Source: Carya illinoinensis (taxonomy: Eukaryota > Streptophyta > Magnoliopsida > Fagales > Juglandaceae). Taken from it: a stretch of DNA of 64,000 bases. The translations under genes and the position numbers were made by a program. The notes under the pieces are model-generated. The model was not told where the DNA came from and searched no databases. It saw only the letters and a program-made list of their open reading frames with translations. Shown one piece after another: positions 1-12,600 of this stretch; position 1 is the stretch's first letter; every line of letters begins with the position of its first letter. The DNA lies in assembly GCF_018687715.1 (NCBI RefSeq), contig NC_056757.1, forward strand, positions 25,354,501 through 25,418,500, read 5' to 3'.

Positions 1-240
1 AGACAAACTTTTGCTCAAGAGGTTATTCCTTTGTAATGTTTCCATCTTTGGAGAAAGTAATTATAAGTTGTTGCACTGAGATGAAGACTTTCTATCACGA
101 AGTCTAGAGAATTACACTAAAATTGAAAGGTGTACAAGCAACAGAAGATGAAGATGATTTGTATTGGGAGCATGACCTTAATACCAGCATACATTGGCTT
201 TGAGAGGTAGATTATGATACTCGATTTTTATTTACACAAA
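1..240 (+). pseudogene. C-terminal LRR piece of an NBS-LRR (RPS2/At4g27190-like) resistance gene
   Basis: This stretch closely matches 6540-6775 in the same window: both read FPSLEKVI, then a cysteine pair, then EMKTF, KGVQAT and WEHDLNT. These are the last leucine-rich repeat and tail of coiled-coil NBS-LRR intracellular immune receptors. No NB-ARC domain (P-loop, GLPL, MHD) is present in the window. The reading frame is broken around 105-125, so this is probably a remnant or the 3' end of a partner lying upstream of the window. A decayed Copia element follows it. Family assignment is from motif memory; a functional product is unlikely. Confidence 0.6.
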
Positions 241-267
241 AGGTAAGTTTGCATATTCACAATTTTT

Positions 268-341
268 ATTACAGCTACCAAATCCTATGATTTTAGCAAT
301 CTCTATTACAGCTACCAAATCCCATGATTTTAGCAATCTCG
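268..341 (+). repeat. Two-copy 37-bp tandem repeat
   Basis: The unit beginning ATTACAGCTACCAAATCC and ending TTTTAGCAATCTC occurs twice back to back with one base difference (CCTATG versus CCCATG). It lies between the LRR remnant and the Copia primer-binding site, so it may belong to the 5' LTR or to the gene's 3' flank. Confidence 0.7.
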
Positions 342-349
342 CCAATTTA

Positions 350-3300
350 GCTCTTTCTTTCCATGTATAACTCATCAAACATGTCTATATATTTGTAAAT
401 GAGATCAATGAGAAATAAGAGGAATTATTCTACCAATTTATTTCTCAACATGGTATCAGAGCAAAATCGTTCCTGCATACATTTCCCTTGCCATGGCTTC
501 CTCCGACGATGCTTCCCAAATTTCCTCCCCATACCTTCTCCATCCCTCTGATTCTCCTAGTCTCGTCCTCGTCTCCGGTTATCTCACTGGAGATAATTTC
601 TCCAAATGGCAACGTGCACTTCACCGAGCCCTCAATGCCAAAAATAAACTCTGTTTTGTTGACAGCACTCTCAAAGCTCTTGCTAATACCTCATCCGACT
701 ATGCCCAATGGAGCAGGACCAAAGATATGGTCCTCACTTGGGTTTTTAACACCATAACCCCTTCCCTAGCCAATTCTCTGGACTAACACGATGACCCTAG
801 AGCTGTATGGCTCAATCTTGAGTCTCGTTTTTGCTATGGCTACAACGCCCGTCTCTTCCATCTCGAACGAGAAATTTTCAATCTCCATCAAAACCAACTC
901 TCCATACATAACTACTACAATACCATCAAACAACTCTGGGATGAATTGGGCAATCTCCAACCACCAACCGATGCCAGCACCTTGGAGAAGAGAGCTAAGG
1001 ATGAACATGTGTTCCAATTTCTACTGGGACTCAACGATTCATTCGTTGCTCTTCGAACCCTAATTCTCGCCACTGATCCTCTCCCATCCCTGAACAAAAT
1101 TTTCTCAATCCTCTTTCAAAAGGAACAGTAACGTCTTCTCCAAGTTTCCTGTACGCCCTCCGAAAATCTTGCCTTGCTGATTGAACTTCGCACACCAATC
1201 GTCCACCCATTAAGTGCACTGAATGTGGGAAATATGGTCATCTACGTAATCGTTGTTGGCTCCTTGTTGGATACCCTCCTGGACGTGAACCTCATCATCA
1301 ACGCCAACCCTCACTTCTTGGCAAAACACCTACTGCTGCTGCTACCAATCTCGTTGGATCCACCTTAAGCCCAGTTCCAGGCCTTTTGCCAAAAAACTAC
1401 CAGCAACTCATGAACCTCTTTCGGCCTTCCTAATTTTGTGGGTGATTCTTCAACCCTCCACTGTTCTCTCGACTCCATGATGGACTGGATAATCGACAGT
1501 GACGCTAGTGACCATATGAGTCATTGCCGATCCTTCTTCTTGAGCCTTCGACAGCCACCCACGACTCGCACGATCCGATTACCCATGGGAGAAATTGTTC
1601 CCATTGAAGGCATTGGCTCTGTTTCTATATCCGAATATCTCATCCTCCCAAATGTCCTTTACGTCCCCACCTTTTGTTATAATCTCCTTTTCATCCCTCA
1701 ACTTACTAATACTTTATCCTGTGTAGCTATTTTCTCATCTTCTAAATGTTTTTTTCAGGACCTTTAGTTGAAGAGGCTAATTGAAGCGGGTGAAGCTTGA
1801 AATGGGCTCTATATCGTTCGGCCCCAACAGCTCGCTGCTTTCTCTGCTCACAACCTTGATAATAAGACCCTCTGGCACCAACGTCTAGGTCATCCTTCTA
1901 GATTTACTATTCCTAATATTTTTTATAGTCCATGTACTCTTTCTCATTGTGATATTTGTGCTCGTTCTAAGCACACTCGCTTACCTTTTCAAATCATGTT
2001 AATAAAAGTACGACCCCTTTTAAGCGCCTTTATTGTGATATTTGGGGTCCACTGCTTTTATTTGTGGTGTCCATTATTTTTCGACTATTGTTGATGATTT
2101 TTCATGCATTACATGGATTTATTTAATGCGTTTTAAATCCAAAACATTTAGTCTTTTGATGCATTTCGTCGCACTTGTTAAAACTCAATTCAATTCAACG
2201 GTTAAAGTTATCCGTACCGACAATGGCCAAGAATTTATTTCTCATAATCTCCAAACTTATTTTCATGATCACGACATCATTTATGAGCGTACTTGTGTTG
2301 AAACTCCTTAACAAAATGGTGTTGCAGAGCTTAAACATCGGCACCTCTTGAATGTTGCTCGCAGTCTTCGCTTTTAGGCATCTCTTCCCCTTAAATTTTA
2401 GGGAGACTGTGTTCTTACTACTGCATATCTTATCAATAGGACTCCTAATTGCTCTCTCCATAATCAAACCCCTTTTCAACTTCTTCTCAACACTCCACTA
2501 GCCTATGCCCACCTCCGTGTGTTTGGTTGTCTTTGCTATGCTCAGACTCTTACTACTCATCGGGTTAAATTTTCACCCAAAGCATCCCGTTTGGTCTTTC
2601 TCGGTTATCCTAACAATCGTAAAGCTTATAAATTATATAACCTTGACACAGACACCATCTTCTACTGGCGTGATGTCACTTTTCATGAAGACCAATTTCC
2701 TTTTCAAAATTATGTGCCTTCTCACACACCCAACTCCAACATTCTTCCTTTACCTATCCCAGAACCCATTCCTCCTTCCAACCCCTCCTCCGTCATCTCT
2801 TTAAACCCTACACCCACCGTCCCTACTTCTTCACGTCCCTGTCGCAACATTACTCGTCCAGCATATCTCCTTGATTATGTTTGTCCTACCATACCTATGG
2901 AGTCTATTGCTTCTTCGACCATTGTATAGCCCGTAGGTACTTTTCATCCCTTATCTACTTTTTTGTCATATTCTCATTTTTCTCCTGCTCATTATTCATT
3001 CTTAATTGCCCTTACTGCATCTGTTGAACCTACCTGTTACTCAGAAGCTACTCGCCACTCTCACTGGCGTGAAACTATGGCCTCTGAACTTCGTGCCCTT
3101 GAAGAAAATTCCACTTGAATGCTAGAATATCTTCCTCCTGGTTAGAAACCCATTGGTTGCAAGTGGGTTTTCAAGACCAAACTCCGAGCCGATAGTACTA
3201 TTGAGCGCTACAAAGCTCGTCTAGTAGCCAAAGGCTACACTTAAGTGGATGGCGTTGTCTATCATGAAACTTTTGCTCCTGTAGCCAAGATTACTACAGT

Positions 3301-3917
3301 CCACTGTGTTCTAGCCGTTGCCGCCACTAAAAATTGGATTATTCATCAAATGGATGTTCACAATACCTTTTTGCATGGCGAACTTGATGAAGAAGTTTAC
3401 ATGAACCCATCACCCGGTTATTGTCTTAAGGGAGAGACACGTGTATGCCACCTCAGGAAATCCATCTATAGCCTCAAGCAAGCCTCTCAGAACTGGTTTT
3501 TTAAGCTAACCTCTGTTCTTCTTACTGCAGGTTTTGTCCAATCTCAGGCCGATCATTCTCTTTACCTTGATCACTACTACCAGTCTCACCCTTATTCTTA
3601 TTTATGTTGATGACATCTTGGTTGTCGGCAATGATCTTTCTCAAGTAACTTATTTCAAGTCTGTTATCTCTACTCACTTCAAAACCAAGGATCTCGGCCC
3701 TCTCAAATATTTTCTTGGACTCGAAGTTGCTCACTCCTCTTCAGGCATTTTTCTTAATCAGCAAAAATATGCCTTAGACATTCTTGCCGATAGTGGCCAA
3801 CTTGGCTCTCGTCCTGCTCTCTTTCCTATGGAACAGAACCTGAAGCTCAACGACAACACTAGTGAACTTCTCTCTGATCCCGCTCCTTACCGACGGTTAG
3901 TTGGGCGTCTCTGTTAG
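350..3917 (+). mobile_element. Degenerate, 3'-truncated Ty1/Copia retrotransposon
   Basis: A primer-binding site at 451-462 follows an LTR end (...CTCAACA) at 450. The LTR start was not found, so the left boundary is approximate. Coding remains run in Copia order. Gag starts at 493 (PYLLHPSDSP, then LTGDNFSKWQ) and has in-frame stops at 784-786 and 1129-1131. Protease is near 1480, the integrase zinc-binding part (LWHQRLGHPS) near 1870, and the integrase core around 2040-2310. Reverse transcriptase spans about 3150-3900, with QMDVHNTFLHGE and YVDDILVVGND. It stops abruptly at 3917 after YRRLVGRL; RNase H and a 3' LTR are missing. Many stops and frameshifts show it is dead. The junction at 3917 passes into sequence ending in a CACTA terminus. 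Confidence 0.9.
451..462 (+). other. Primer-binding site (initiator tRNA-Met) of the Copia remnant
   Basis: TGGTATCAGAGC is complementary to the 3' end of plant initiator methionine tRNA, the usual primer for Ty1/Copia reverse transcription. It directly abuts the CA end of the 5' LTR and precedes the gag ATG at 493. Confidence 0.9.
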
Positions 3918-4285
3918 GGACCCCGGTCAAGTCCCTAGACAATAAGTCCTCCACGCTAATGGTGGTCTTGTGATGACCGGATCCTTGTTCCTCTCTTGCT
4001 TGGTTCTCGAGCAATGGTGGTCAAGATGACCACTTGGGTATGGTGTGGTTAGATGTTTGGGCAAAGATTGGTGTATGGAGTGATGGAAATGGGCAAGGGA
4101 TTGTGGTGGGTTCAATGGTGAGGGGCGCACGGCACTAGAGTGGGCTAGGGTTGGCGCCACTTGGAAGATGGATTTAGGGTTTGGAAGATGTATGATGGAC
4201 GGCTAGGATGGAGGTTAAAAAATTGGTTGCTAATAATCTTTTCGTTGCTATAAATTGGTCGCAAAAGTCCTTTTTTCTTGTAGTG
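3918..4285. mobile_element. Terminal segment of a CACTA (En/Spm) DNA transposon
   Basis: The right edge reads ...TTTTTTCTTGTAGTG, whose reverse complement is CACTACAAGAAAAAA, the canonical CACTA-superfamily terminus. The preceding 60 bp hold subterminal repeats on the theme TTGGTTGCTAATAA / AAATTGGTCGCAAAAG. The other terminus was not found in this window, so the element is truncated, or it flanked the Copia remnant before deletion. LRR coding sequence resumes directly after 4285. The left limit is set only by the end of Copia similarity. Confidence 0.7.
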
Positions 4286-6790
4286 AGTAGTTTTACAAAG
4301 GAGTGCATGTTTCAAAATGGTCGATGTTGAAAGAGATATGGATCAAAGAATGCGAGAAAGTTAAGATATTTGCTTCCGGAGTTGTGAATTTTCAAGAAAC
4401 AGTTGAAGAGAGGCAGTCTGAGATGTCCATTAAACAACCCCTTTTCTTGGTGGAAGAGGAAAAGAGACTAATTAAATTAATTACCTCTCTTAAGATTTCT
4501 ACTAGAAGATGTGATCTTTATCAAGACGAAATGAATTTTACATCCCAATATTATAAAATTATTTTGATCTCTGCATAAGTTGTTAAAATTAATTAATTAG
4601 TCTTTCTAAATTACATATTTAGTTGCAATATTAATCATTTTTAAAGAATACTCAAATCTCGTTATTCTGTATATGATCAAGCTCATAAAGAAACTATTAA
4701 ATAACATAAATATCTAAGCATATGAATTAGACGCAATCTCAAAATTCATATGCTTAGATATATTATGCAACAAGAAAAATGCTAATTGTACTTAATTTTT
4801 GTATGTTAAATTATAAATAAAATTGTTATTACATGTAGGACTACTCATGTGACAAACATATACGTACGTGTATGTAACAAATAAGCATATGAATTCCACC
4901 GCTAATTGTAAAATGGTCAAATTTTACATTACTACTTTTAAGAGGGAAAAAAAGGTGTTACTAAGATCGAAATATGCATGCATTCATTCAGTTTGAATTC
5001 CATGACGTACGAACTTTCATATATAGAAGTTATTGCTTAGTTGTTCCACATATATATATATATATATATATATAGCTTGAAATGTTAAGCCGCAAAACCA
5101 GAAAGATCAATTATTCCTTAATTGGTTAGTTATTTCTTGTAGGTTCTATTCTGTTGGATGGGAGTTATGTATTAACCACTCTTCCGATGTATTTTACAGC
5201 ACTCATTCCCGAGCCTGGAGAGTTTGTACATTTGGAGTATGGATATGTTGGAAATTATATGGCAGGATCAAGTCACCGCAAGTTCCTTTTCCAATATTCA
5301 AGAATTGTGGATTGATAGTTGTCAAAAGCTATTGCACGTCTTTCCATCTAATCTACTTACAACAACATTCATTCAAAGTCTAAGTATTCTACGCATAGAA
5401 GAATGCAGTTCGTTAGAAACTATATTTGAAAAGCTGGAGGCTGGACAAAATGGTAAAGAATCACAATCTTTAATAGCCCTAAAGTCAAGGACGACGGAAG
5501 AAAGTGTCACGAGAGAAGACGGAGGATCAGCCAGACATTTTGTGTTACCTACACTTACTCAAGTTACACTTATTCGATTGCCAAAACTCAAGTGGATTTT
5601 GGAAGGGGAGCATACTACTTTGGAATGGCCTTCATTGAAAATATTGAGACTCTGGGATATTTGTGAACAAGTAGTGAACATGATTTTCGTGATTAAGGAG
5701 GTTAACAATCCTATCAACTACTCTTCTCTCTATATATATTATTATTATTAGGACATGTGCTCTTTGGTTTCTCTATATATTCGTTATATATCCCCGCATA
5801 AGAACTGCTAAATGTTTAAGTTTCATATATATATCGAGAATTCTTCCCTTGCAACAAACTTTCACGCAATCTTGGATTTTATTCCACTTTGTTGACCTTA
5901 CAATAAATTCTAGCAATTAACCAACACATGATCTTGATGGAATTGAATACTAACTCTTTTGATCTCTTTTGTTCAATGTTTTTCCTTTACAGTCTTCGTT
6001 CCCCAACTCGGAGCTTTTGTCATTGGAATTCGATCGAACCGTAAGGCCTAGCAAATTTTCAGATTTTCCTCCATCTTTTCTTACAAGAATGCCAAATCTG
6101 TCACAATTTGAAGCATTTAATAGTGGCTGGGAGGAAATATTCTCTTACGAACTTCTTGATGCTGAAGTACAAGTTCTGACAGTCCCACGATTAAGACGAC
6201 TAGTGCTCGATCGTCTACCCATGCCTGCACATTTGTGGAAAGAAGACAACCCAGCCACGCCCACTTTTTTATAATTTGGAATTTCTTAAGGTGATGAAAT
6301 GCAACAAATTGAGAATTTTAATGCCATCCTCAGTATATCTTCAAAATTTGACCGATTTAGATGTATCAAATTGTCATGGATTGATCAATTTAGTTACATC
6401 TTCAACGGCCAGAACTCTGCTGCAACTCAAGAAAATGACTATAAGCAAATGCAAAAAGATTACAAAAATTGTAGCAATGGAGGATGGTGAAGCAAATTCA
6501 ACAAGTTAACATACTTAGAACTTGATGGCTTACCAAACCTCACAAACTTTTGCTCTGGAGCTTATTCCTTTGGGTTCCCATCTTTAGAGAAAGTAATTGT
6601 GAGTTGTTGTCCCGAGATGAAGACTTTCTGTCAGGGAATCTTAAGTACACCAAAGCTGAAAGGAGTACAAGCAACAAAAGATTATTCACATTGGGAGCAT
6701 GACCTTAATACCACCACACTTAGGGGGAGTCAAATCACGATGATACTCAATGGTTATTCAGAGAAATGGTAAGTATATTCTAAAGTACTT
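4286..6790 (+). pseudogene. LRR region of an NBS-LRR disease-resistance gene, fragmented
   Basis: Several open blocks read as irregular plant leucine-rich repeats. 4303-4578 has LKEIWIKECEKVKIF. 5224-5751 has MDMLEIIWQDQ, then IQELWIDSCQKLLHVFP, then LRIEECSSLETIF. 5969-6274 has LLSLEFDRTVRPSKF. 6276-6509 has LKVMKCNKLRILMP, then LTDLDVSNCHGLINL. A final block at 6520-6775 repeats the tail seen at 1-230. Such repeats form the ligand or effector-sensing C-terminus of CC-NBS-LRR receptors. Blocks may be exons separated by AT-rich introns (for example 5750-5985), but in-frame stops (6272, 6507) argue for decay. No NB-ARC domain is visible. The left edge is the CACTA end at 4285, so the 5' part may have been separated by that insertion. 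Confidence 0.7.
5048..5073. repeat. (TA)n microsatellite
   Basis: A pure TA dinucleotide run lies in the presumed intron between two LRR blocks. Confidence 0.95.
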
Positions 6791-7500
6791 ACAAAACCAT
6801 GAATTTTTATCTTTGAATGCAATGATATGTAGCTAGAAGTAATCAATATACTCTCCAAATTAACACTCTAAATAGTTGAAATATATAAGTATTCCAAACT
6901 TTGGTATTTTTAGCTACGAAATTACCACTTGTCCCAAAAATTTAAGTTGATGAGAAGAGGTAGATAGTTATGTATATCATTTCACACTCCTCCTCACAGA
7001 GTCACAGCTGGCTTAGACTCCTCCAAATAACTAGGACCATCACGTTGAATATTTAATTAATTGGATGAAGTATAGAGTTAGGATTCAAATTTAATTAGAA
7101 CATCCTCTACTCTGATACCATATAAAATCACTAATTGTTCCAAAAGTTTAAACTGATTGGAAGAGGTAAATCGTTGTGTATATCCTTTCACATTAGCAAC
7201 ACTTAATGCTCATGAATCACACAAACGTTTCTCTTCTTATACATACTATTAAACTGGCAAAAACAAAAAAAAAAAACAAAAAGAAATAAGAACAACAAAG
7301 AGCCAAGTGAGCGGGATGGTTTGTAGTCTAGAAAGATAGAAATTCAATTTATTTATTTCTTCTTTTTTTATGAAAAGCTTCCTTGATGATACTAATTTGA
7401 TATTTGAAGCTTTAATTATCTTTATAAATATATTGTTTTTTGTCAACGTGGAAGGTTGAGAATTCTAAAGAAGATGAAGATCATCCTTAATATGCACGCA
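6791..7500. other. Intergenic AT-rich stretch, no gene seen
   Basis: There is no ORF with recognisable similarity. The short phrase about a stretch of CAAAAGTTTAAACTGATTGG occurs in two diverged forms (near 6930 and 7140), suggesting a small old duplication. Nothing else can be supported. Confidence 0.5.
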
Positions 7501-7519
7501 GCAGCTAGCATGTCGCTTT

Positions 7520-7990
7520 TCTATGCAAAATTTGTGAATCCGATGATGATGTTTCTTTCCTTGGAAGTCAGTTGGGCAGGGGGTCGGTATTTTCTGTAAG
7601 ACTAGGCAAATTTAGAAGCTCAAATGATGGAGGAGGAATTGAAAGAAGAGGGGGAGAGACTAGAAATAGTAATTTGGATGCAAGAAGATGTTATTCTTTG
7701 GGATCATATCAATATGCGATTATTGATTCGGAGCTGCAAGTTGCCCTATGCCCCAATAGAATGGGTGATAGTACGAGGATTGTGAAAGGGAGAGGCATAC
7801 AACACAGGAAATCCACAATTGATGGAGAGGATGATGGGAAAAAGATTAACATTGGAACTAAAGCTGAAAGCTTCTCTATTTCTAAGATCTGGCAATGAAC
7901 CAAGAAGAGTAAATTCACAAGTTCATCAGAAAACCATATGGGCGGTACATCTGTTAGTGTGGGCTTACCATGGTCTGCTAGATCTTAGAG
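7520..7990 (+). pseudogene. C-terminal piece of an ATL-type RING-H2 E3 ligase gene, without the RING
   Basis: One frame (the ORF at 7572-7898, open upstream to about 7535) reads DDVSFLGSQLG, FSVRLGKFRSSND, LDARRCYSLGSYQYAI, LQVALCP, KKINIGTKAESFSISKIW. This resembles the C-terminal tail of ATL-family RING-H2 ubiquitin ligases of the ATL13/46/47 type, which place a similar SVRLG...RRCxSMGSYQY block after the RING. Here the tail is interrupted by TGA at 7896-7898, after which similar-looking residues continue to about 7980. No RING-H2 cysteine/histidine ladder and no transmembrane start are present, so this is a fragment. Identification is from memory of the family tail. Confidence 0.55.
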
Positions 7991-9150
7991 TGCATGAAGT
8001 GTTATTCAATGTGTATTCCATTTTTTTTTATGTTATTTCAATGAATCCATTTATCACAACGTTGAAGGGTAATTCCTTACCTCTGCTGACTGCTATCTCA
8101 TCGAAAGCTAGCGGCTTTTACCTTATCTCGTCAGTAAAATTCCTTATACTTTTGCAATTTTAAGAAATGCCTTCTCTTTCCGAATAGTTATAACTTTGAG
8201 CAAGACAATCAATCTTTATGATTTTCAGGTTAAGCTATTTCCCTCCATGTGTGAGACTGGATCGGATTGTCCTCATCCATTCTTGCAATATTTATTGCAA
8301 GTTGCAACTATAGTTGGCCAATGTCTCAAACAAATGAACATAATTTTTTTCATCATTTAAACTTCCCAGGTGGTGAATTTCAATAGACATAGGATGATTC
8401 TACATGCAAAAAATGTGCGAGTAAAGGATTGATATTGAAGTCAGATAACAAGTTGCTTTTCGGATGCTGAGACTCTCTAGACGTCTGCTTTTGTCTGCGG
8501 GAAGATAAAAAATAATCTTTTTTTTTTTTCCTTTTCTTCCTTCTAATGGAGATGGAGTCCCAACTCTATTGTGGGTTCCTTGTAAGGTGGTGAGGTAAAG
8601 CATACAGTGGGCCGTGGGGGTGGAAGTAATGTGCTTCTTCCCCCATGTTATGATGGTGTCTCTCCTAAAGTCACGTTTTGAGAACCTGAATCCAATGCTA
8701 AGAGTAGACGTCTTTGTAGCGTCTTTAGTGCGCATCGAAATAAATCATAAAAGCTACACTTTTAAATGGAATTGGGAGAAGTATTTTAGAGAAAAAAGAC
8801 TGGACATGCCGGTGCCAATAACGTGGAGAATAATCTCCCCAAGTTAAAAAGGTGATAGAGAGAGCATGTGAGGAGAAATCTAGAAGCAAATAATACCCAT
8901 ATGATTCTTTTTCCGAATAAAAATTTGATGAGTGATCACATTATTTTGACACGACTTTTTCTCACTTGAACAATCCCATAGAGAGAGAGAGAGAGAGAGA
9001 GAGGTGACATTGAAGCCACGATCTCATAACCACGTCAAACTTAAGTTAATTGTCACTTTACCATTCCAATACATAACTGATCAGAATAATACATTATAGA
9101 AAAGTTCATCTCCTAACCGCTACTTACACTCAGAATTTACAATAAACTAA
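7991..9150. other. Intergenic, no gene seen
   Basis: No coding region can be supported. A (GA)n microsatellite occupies 8980-9002. The small ORFs at 8400-8847 show no protein-like features I recognise. Confidence 0.5.
8980..9002. repeat. (GA)n microsatellite
   Basis: About 23 bp of pure GA dinucleotide repeat, downstream of the AP-1 gamma gene. Confidence 0.95.
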
Positions 9151-9337
9151 GAAAAGTAGAGATAAACACAAAGTAAAATTTGATGCTATTCACTGATATT
9201 GATGAAATATTACACAAAATCGCATTCGGAGTATGCTTATCAGTGTTTAAAGTCAAGAGACTTCAATACCAAAGAATAAAGCTCGCGAGTAAATTCAAAC
9301 TACAAGACAACACCTCAAGTACTCAATATGTCTCCAT

Positions 9338-9364
9338 GAGCTCTCTCTCTCTCTCCTCTCTCTG
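9338..9364. repeat. (CT)n microsatellite in the AP-1 gamma 3' flank
   Basis: A CTCTCTCTCTCTC run with one interruption, about 240 bp beyond the AP-1 gamma stop codon and probably within its 3' UTR. Confidence 0.9.
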
Positions 9365-9600
9365 CCTCTAATGGCAAAATCAATTTTAAGAATTCCTTAC
9401 TGGAATATCATGAAATAATGTACATAAAACACCTACAAAAGGAAGTAAAATATAAAAGGAAAAGAAGTGTGAAGCCATGTTTCAAAACTAATGCAGAATC
9501 AGCTTCAATAGAAACAGGAAATTGCACCAATGCCACAAGCAGCAAGAAAGTTATGTGCTTGTGCATCACAATCTTTAACACACTGAAAGACCATCCAATC

Positions 9601-12600
9601 TCACAAACCACGAGGGAAATTGTTGATCTGCCCTTCCTCCAAAATATCTTCGTTGTTGAACTTATAAGCTATCCTCATTCGCATCACAAGAGATTTCTGA
9701 AAATAGAATCAACTTTGTAATTTTGATTATCTAGCATCTCATACACAAACAAGGGTGAAAATTCCTTAAGACATGGGTTCAGTAGAACAATACAAGTCAT
9801 AGGATCCCTAATCACATGACAAAAAAAAAAAAAAAAAGTCATTATACCCAACACCAAGTAGCATAACAAAGTCTTTGTTGAGTAGAGCTTACTGGATTCC
9901 ACAAACAAGTAATAAACACCACGAAACCAGTCAGAAGCAATAATAACCTTAATTCATCTCATAAATTCCATTGAGTTGACAGGGTATTTCCAATAAAATA
10001 TAAGGATAAAAAGATCCCGACTTTCACCAACATTAGTGTCGGTTGTTTGTCTTCTTTGCTAAACATCAACTATAACATGGACTGTTGAAAGACGTTCCAT
10101 GCAGCTACAAAGGCTCCACTAAAAGAAAAGGACCAAAATTATCACAATTTTCCCAGATTATTGTTGGTTGTTTGTGTTCTTTGTGATATAATACTGATTC
10201 TACAATTCTGTCGATTTTAAGAATGCATTCTATCAGCAATATTAGAAATAGTGAAGTCTGAAGCAAAAATAAACCACAGTCCACTAAAATCTATTATGAT
10301 GGTTTCCACATCCCAGCAGCACTTTAATGGGGAATAATATAAACCTTAGTCTTCAAGTTTCAGTGAATTGTTAATCTAGATGATAATGGATTAAAATTTC
10401 CACTTCATTTATTAAGAAAACAACATTTTGAAATGAACTCTACGAACTCCATATATGTCTGCCTCTTGTACATTGACTCAGCTCCTAACAACATCTCTAT
10501 ATCTGGTACCACAGATCTAGGGGAAGTCAATGTGCAGTCCCACTTTCCAAGACCCCCATTACATCTTGCAAGTAGCTATATTTCAAGCTCTAGTCTCAGG
10601 GTAGGATTGATTCAAAGGCTCCCACACTCCCAGTAGTGTCCCTCAGAGCACGTTTTTACCCTGCTCCCTTGAGCCTTGCTACTTCTGATTGAGAAATCTG
10701 CATCCTCATTCAATTGTAACCTCTCGCTAGGTGTTTCCCATGTACGCTATCTGTTTACCTGGGCTTTGCCTATTTCTATGAATACAATATCTTGATTACC
10801 TATCAAAAAAAAAAGAAATCTGCATCCTCATCCCTCCAGCTACATCTCCTATCTTTCTAACAATCCACAAACAAGCCCCAACATATGCTCCTCAACAATC
10901 AGAAAATAAACAAAACACATAGCAAACTGCAACAAACTCCATCACCTCCACTACAGCACACAACCACTGAACAATGGTACTCCTCACAACTATCATCAAA
11001 TCACAGTTAATTTTCTAAGCCCCCTCATTTTTTCTTTTTTATCACGGACACAACTCCAGCCAACAGAAACATACTCATCAACCGAGTAAACTCTATAAAC
11101 TGGCTGGAGGATCTGATATCTCAAGAACCAGAGCCCCAGCTCGCCCATAAAATTTCCGATCTCAGCCTTGTGGGGAACACTATAGCAGGCTTCTGCCTTG
11201 AAGAATATGACAATTCCATCTACATTTCCACCCTCACAAATTCAGATGATAGATATAGAGATCTATGACACAGCCCATGGAACATTCAAGGCATTCTCTT
11301 GTTTCTTAAGGAGTGGTGAGCTGAACTACCCATTCACCAAATCTACTTCTCCCACCAGATCACATGCGCCAACGTGACCCTCATTGATGAACCTCTCCCA
11401 CCTAATATATTCCTTCAATTCTCCAATACCAGCAAAAATGTATCGGACCTTTGCCACAAGTGTGGAAGAATAGGACATCTAGACTACTACTGTACCTTCA
11501 ATCCAACCCACTCTCCAATCGAGTACCAATTCTACCGGCCACAAATGAAACTTGATTCGAGGAGCCCCAAAAAACCATCCGTCTACCCAGGCGACTGTGA
11601 ACAGCCACCAAATGCCAAAACCTCCAAACTAGTATCCCCCTGAAAGGGAAACGAACCCCCCCAGCCAGTTCAACCCAGCCTTGATCTGGTCAAACTGAAC
11701 CCATCATCTACAAAAACCCACCCTCCACAAGGATTCTTCCCATTTCTACCTCTGCCATCTCGATGCAACATGAAAATATGAACCCTCAAAACCTTCAACA
11801 ATGGCAACAGGAAATAGTGACGAATATTCTGAACCTTATTGAGGAAGATTTAAATATATCCATAATCAAGCATTGATTGAATCTTCTATATGAAATCGGA
11901 AACTGACCAGAAAATGGAAGGAGAAAATCGACCCATGCATAAAGGAGAAGCCATTGCTGATTGCTGAATATAAAGTGGAGGTTAGGCTGGATTACGTTCA
12001 CATATTTGATATATCATAGGGAATATGCTCAGGAATGCCTTTGGAGGAGAGATTTCTACTCAAATTCTCATCCAAAGCGAAATGTTAGAAAAGGGAATGG
12101 ACAAAAACACCTGAACTGGGGAGCTAAGCCCACTCAATTTGTCTGTTTTGCAGGAACACCAGATGGCCCAAAAGCGGACCTTGAAGATGGATGCAAACCA
12201 AAGGAAAAAGGAATCGATGGGTCAGAAAATTAACAAATGCTCCCAGCTCACCCACCATCTCAAACCAAGAAAAGAAGTTATTTGCAAGACCAAAACCTCT
12301 CACTTGGGTGGGCCAAAAAAACTTAAAAGATCTCAACTCATGATTGCTGAGGAGGCGATCCTAATCAAGCCCCAAATGTTGCCAAGATTGCATGAAATTG
12401 TCAATGGCTTGCCCATCCATTGAAATTCAAACTCCACATTCTCTTATCGGAAGTCAAAAGCCTGACTAATACCCCAAGTTTAAGAGGAGAGGGTGGTGAA
12501 TGGATCCCACAATACTTGAGAAAGAGAAGGTTTTACCCTTTATAATAATTTTAAGAAGCTCCAATCACAACTTTGATTAATCCTTTTGAGTATAGGCCCA

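Noticed and set aside
451..462. tRNA gene suspected from TGGTATCAGAGC (also at 51014 and 63729)
   Set aside because: Only the 12-nt primer-binding complement, next to LTR ends; no tRNA cloverleaf.
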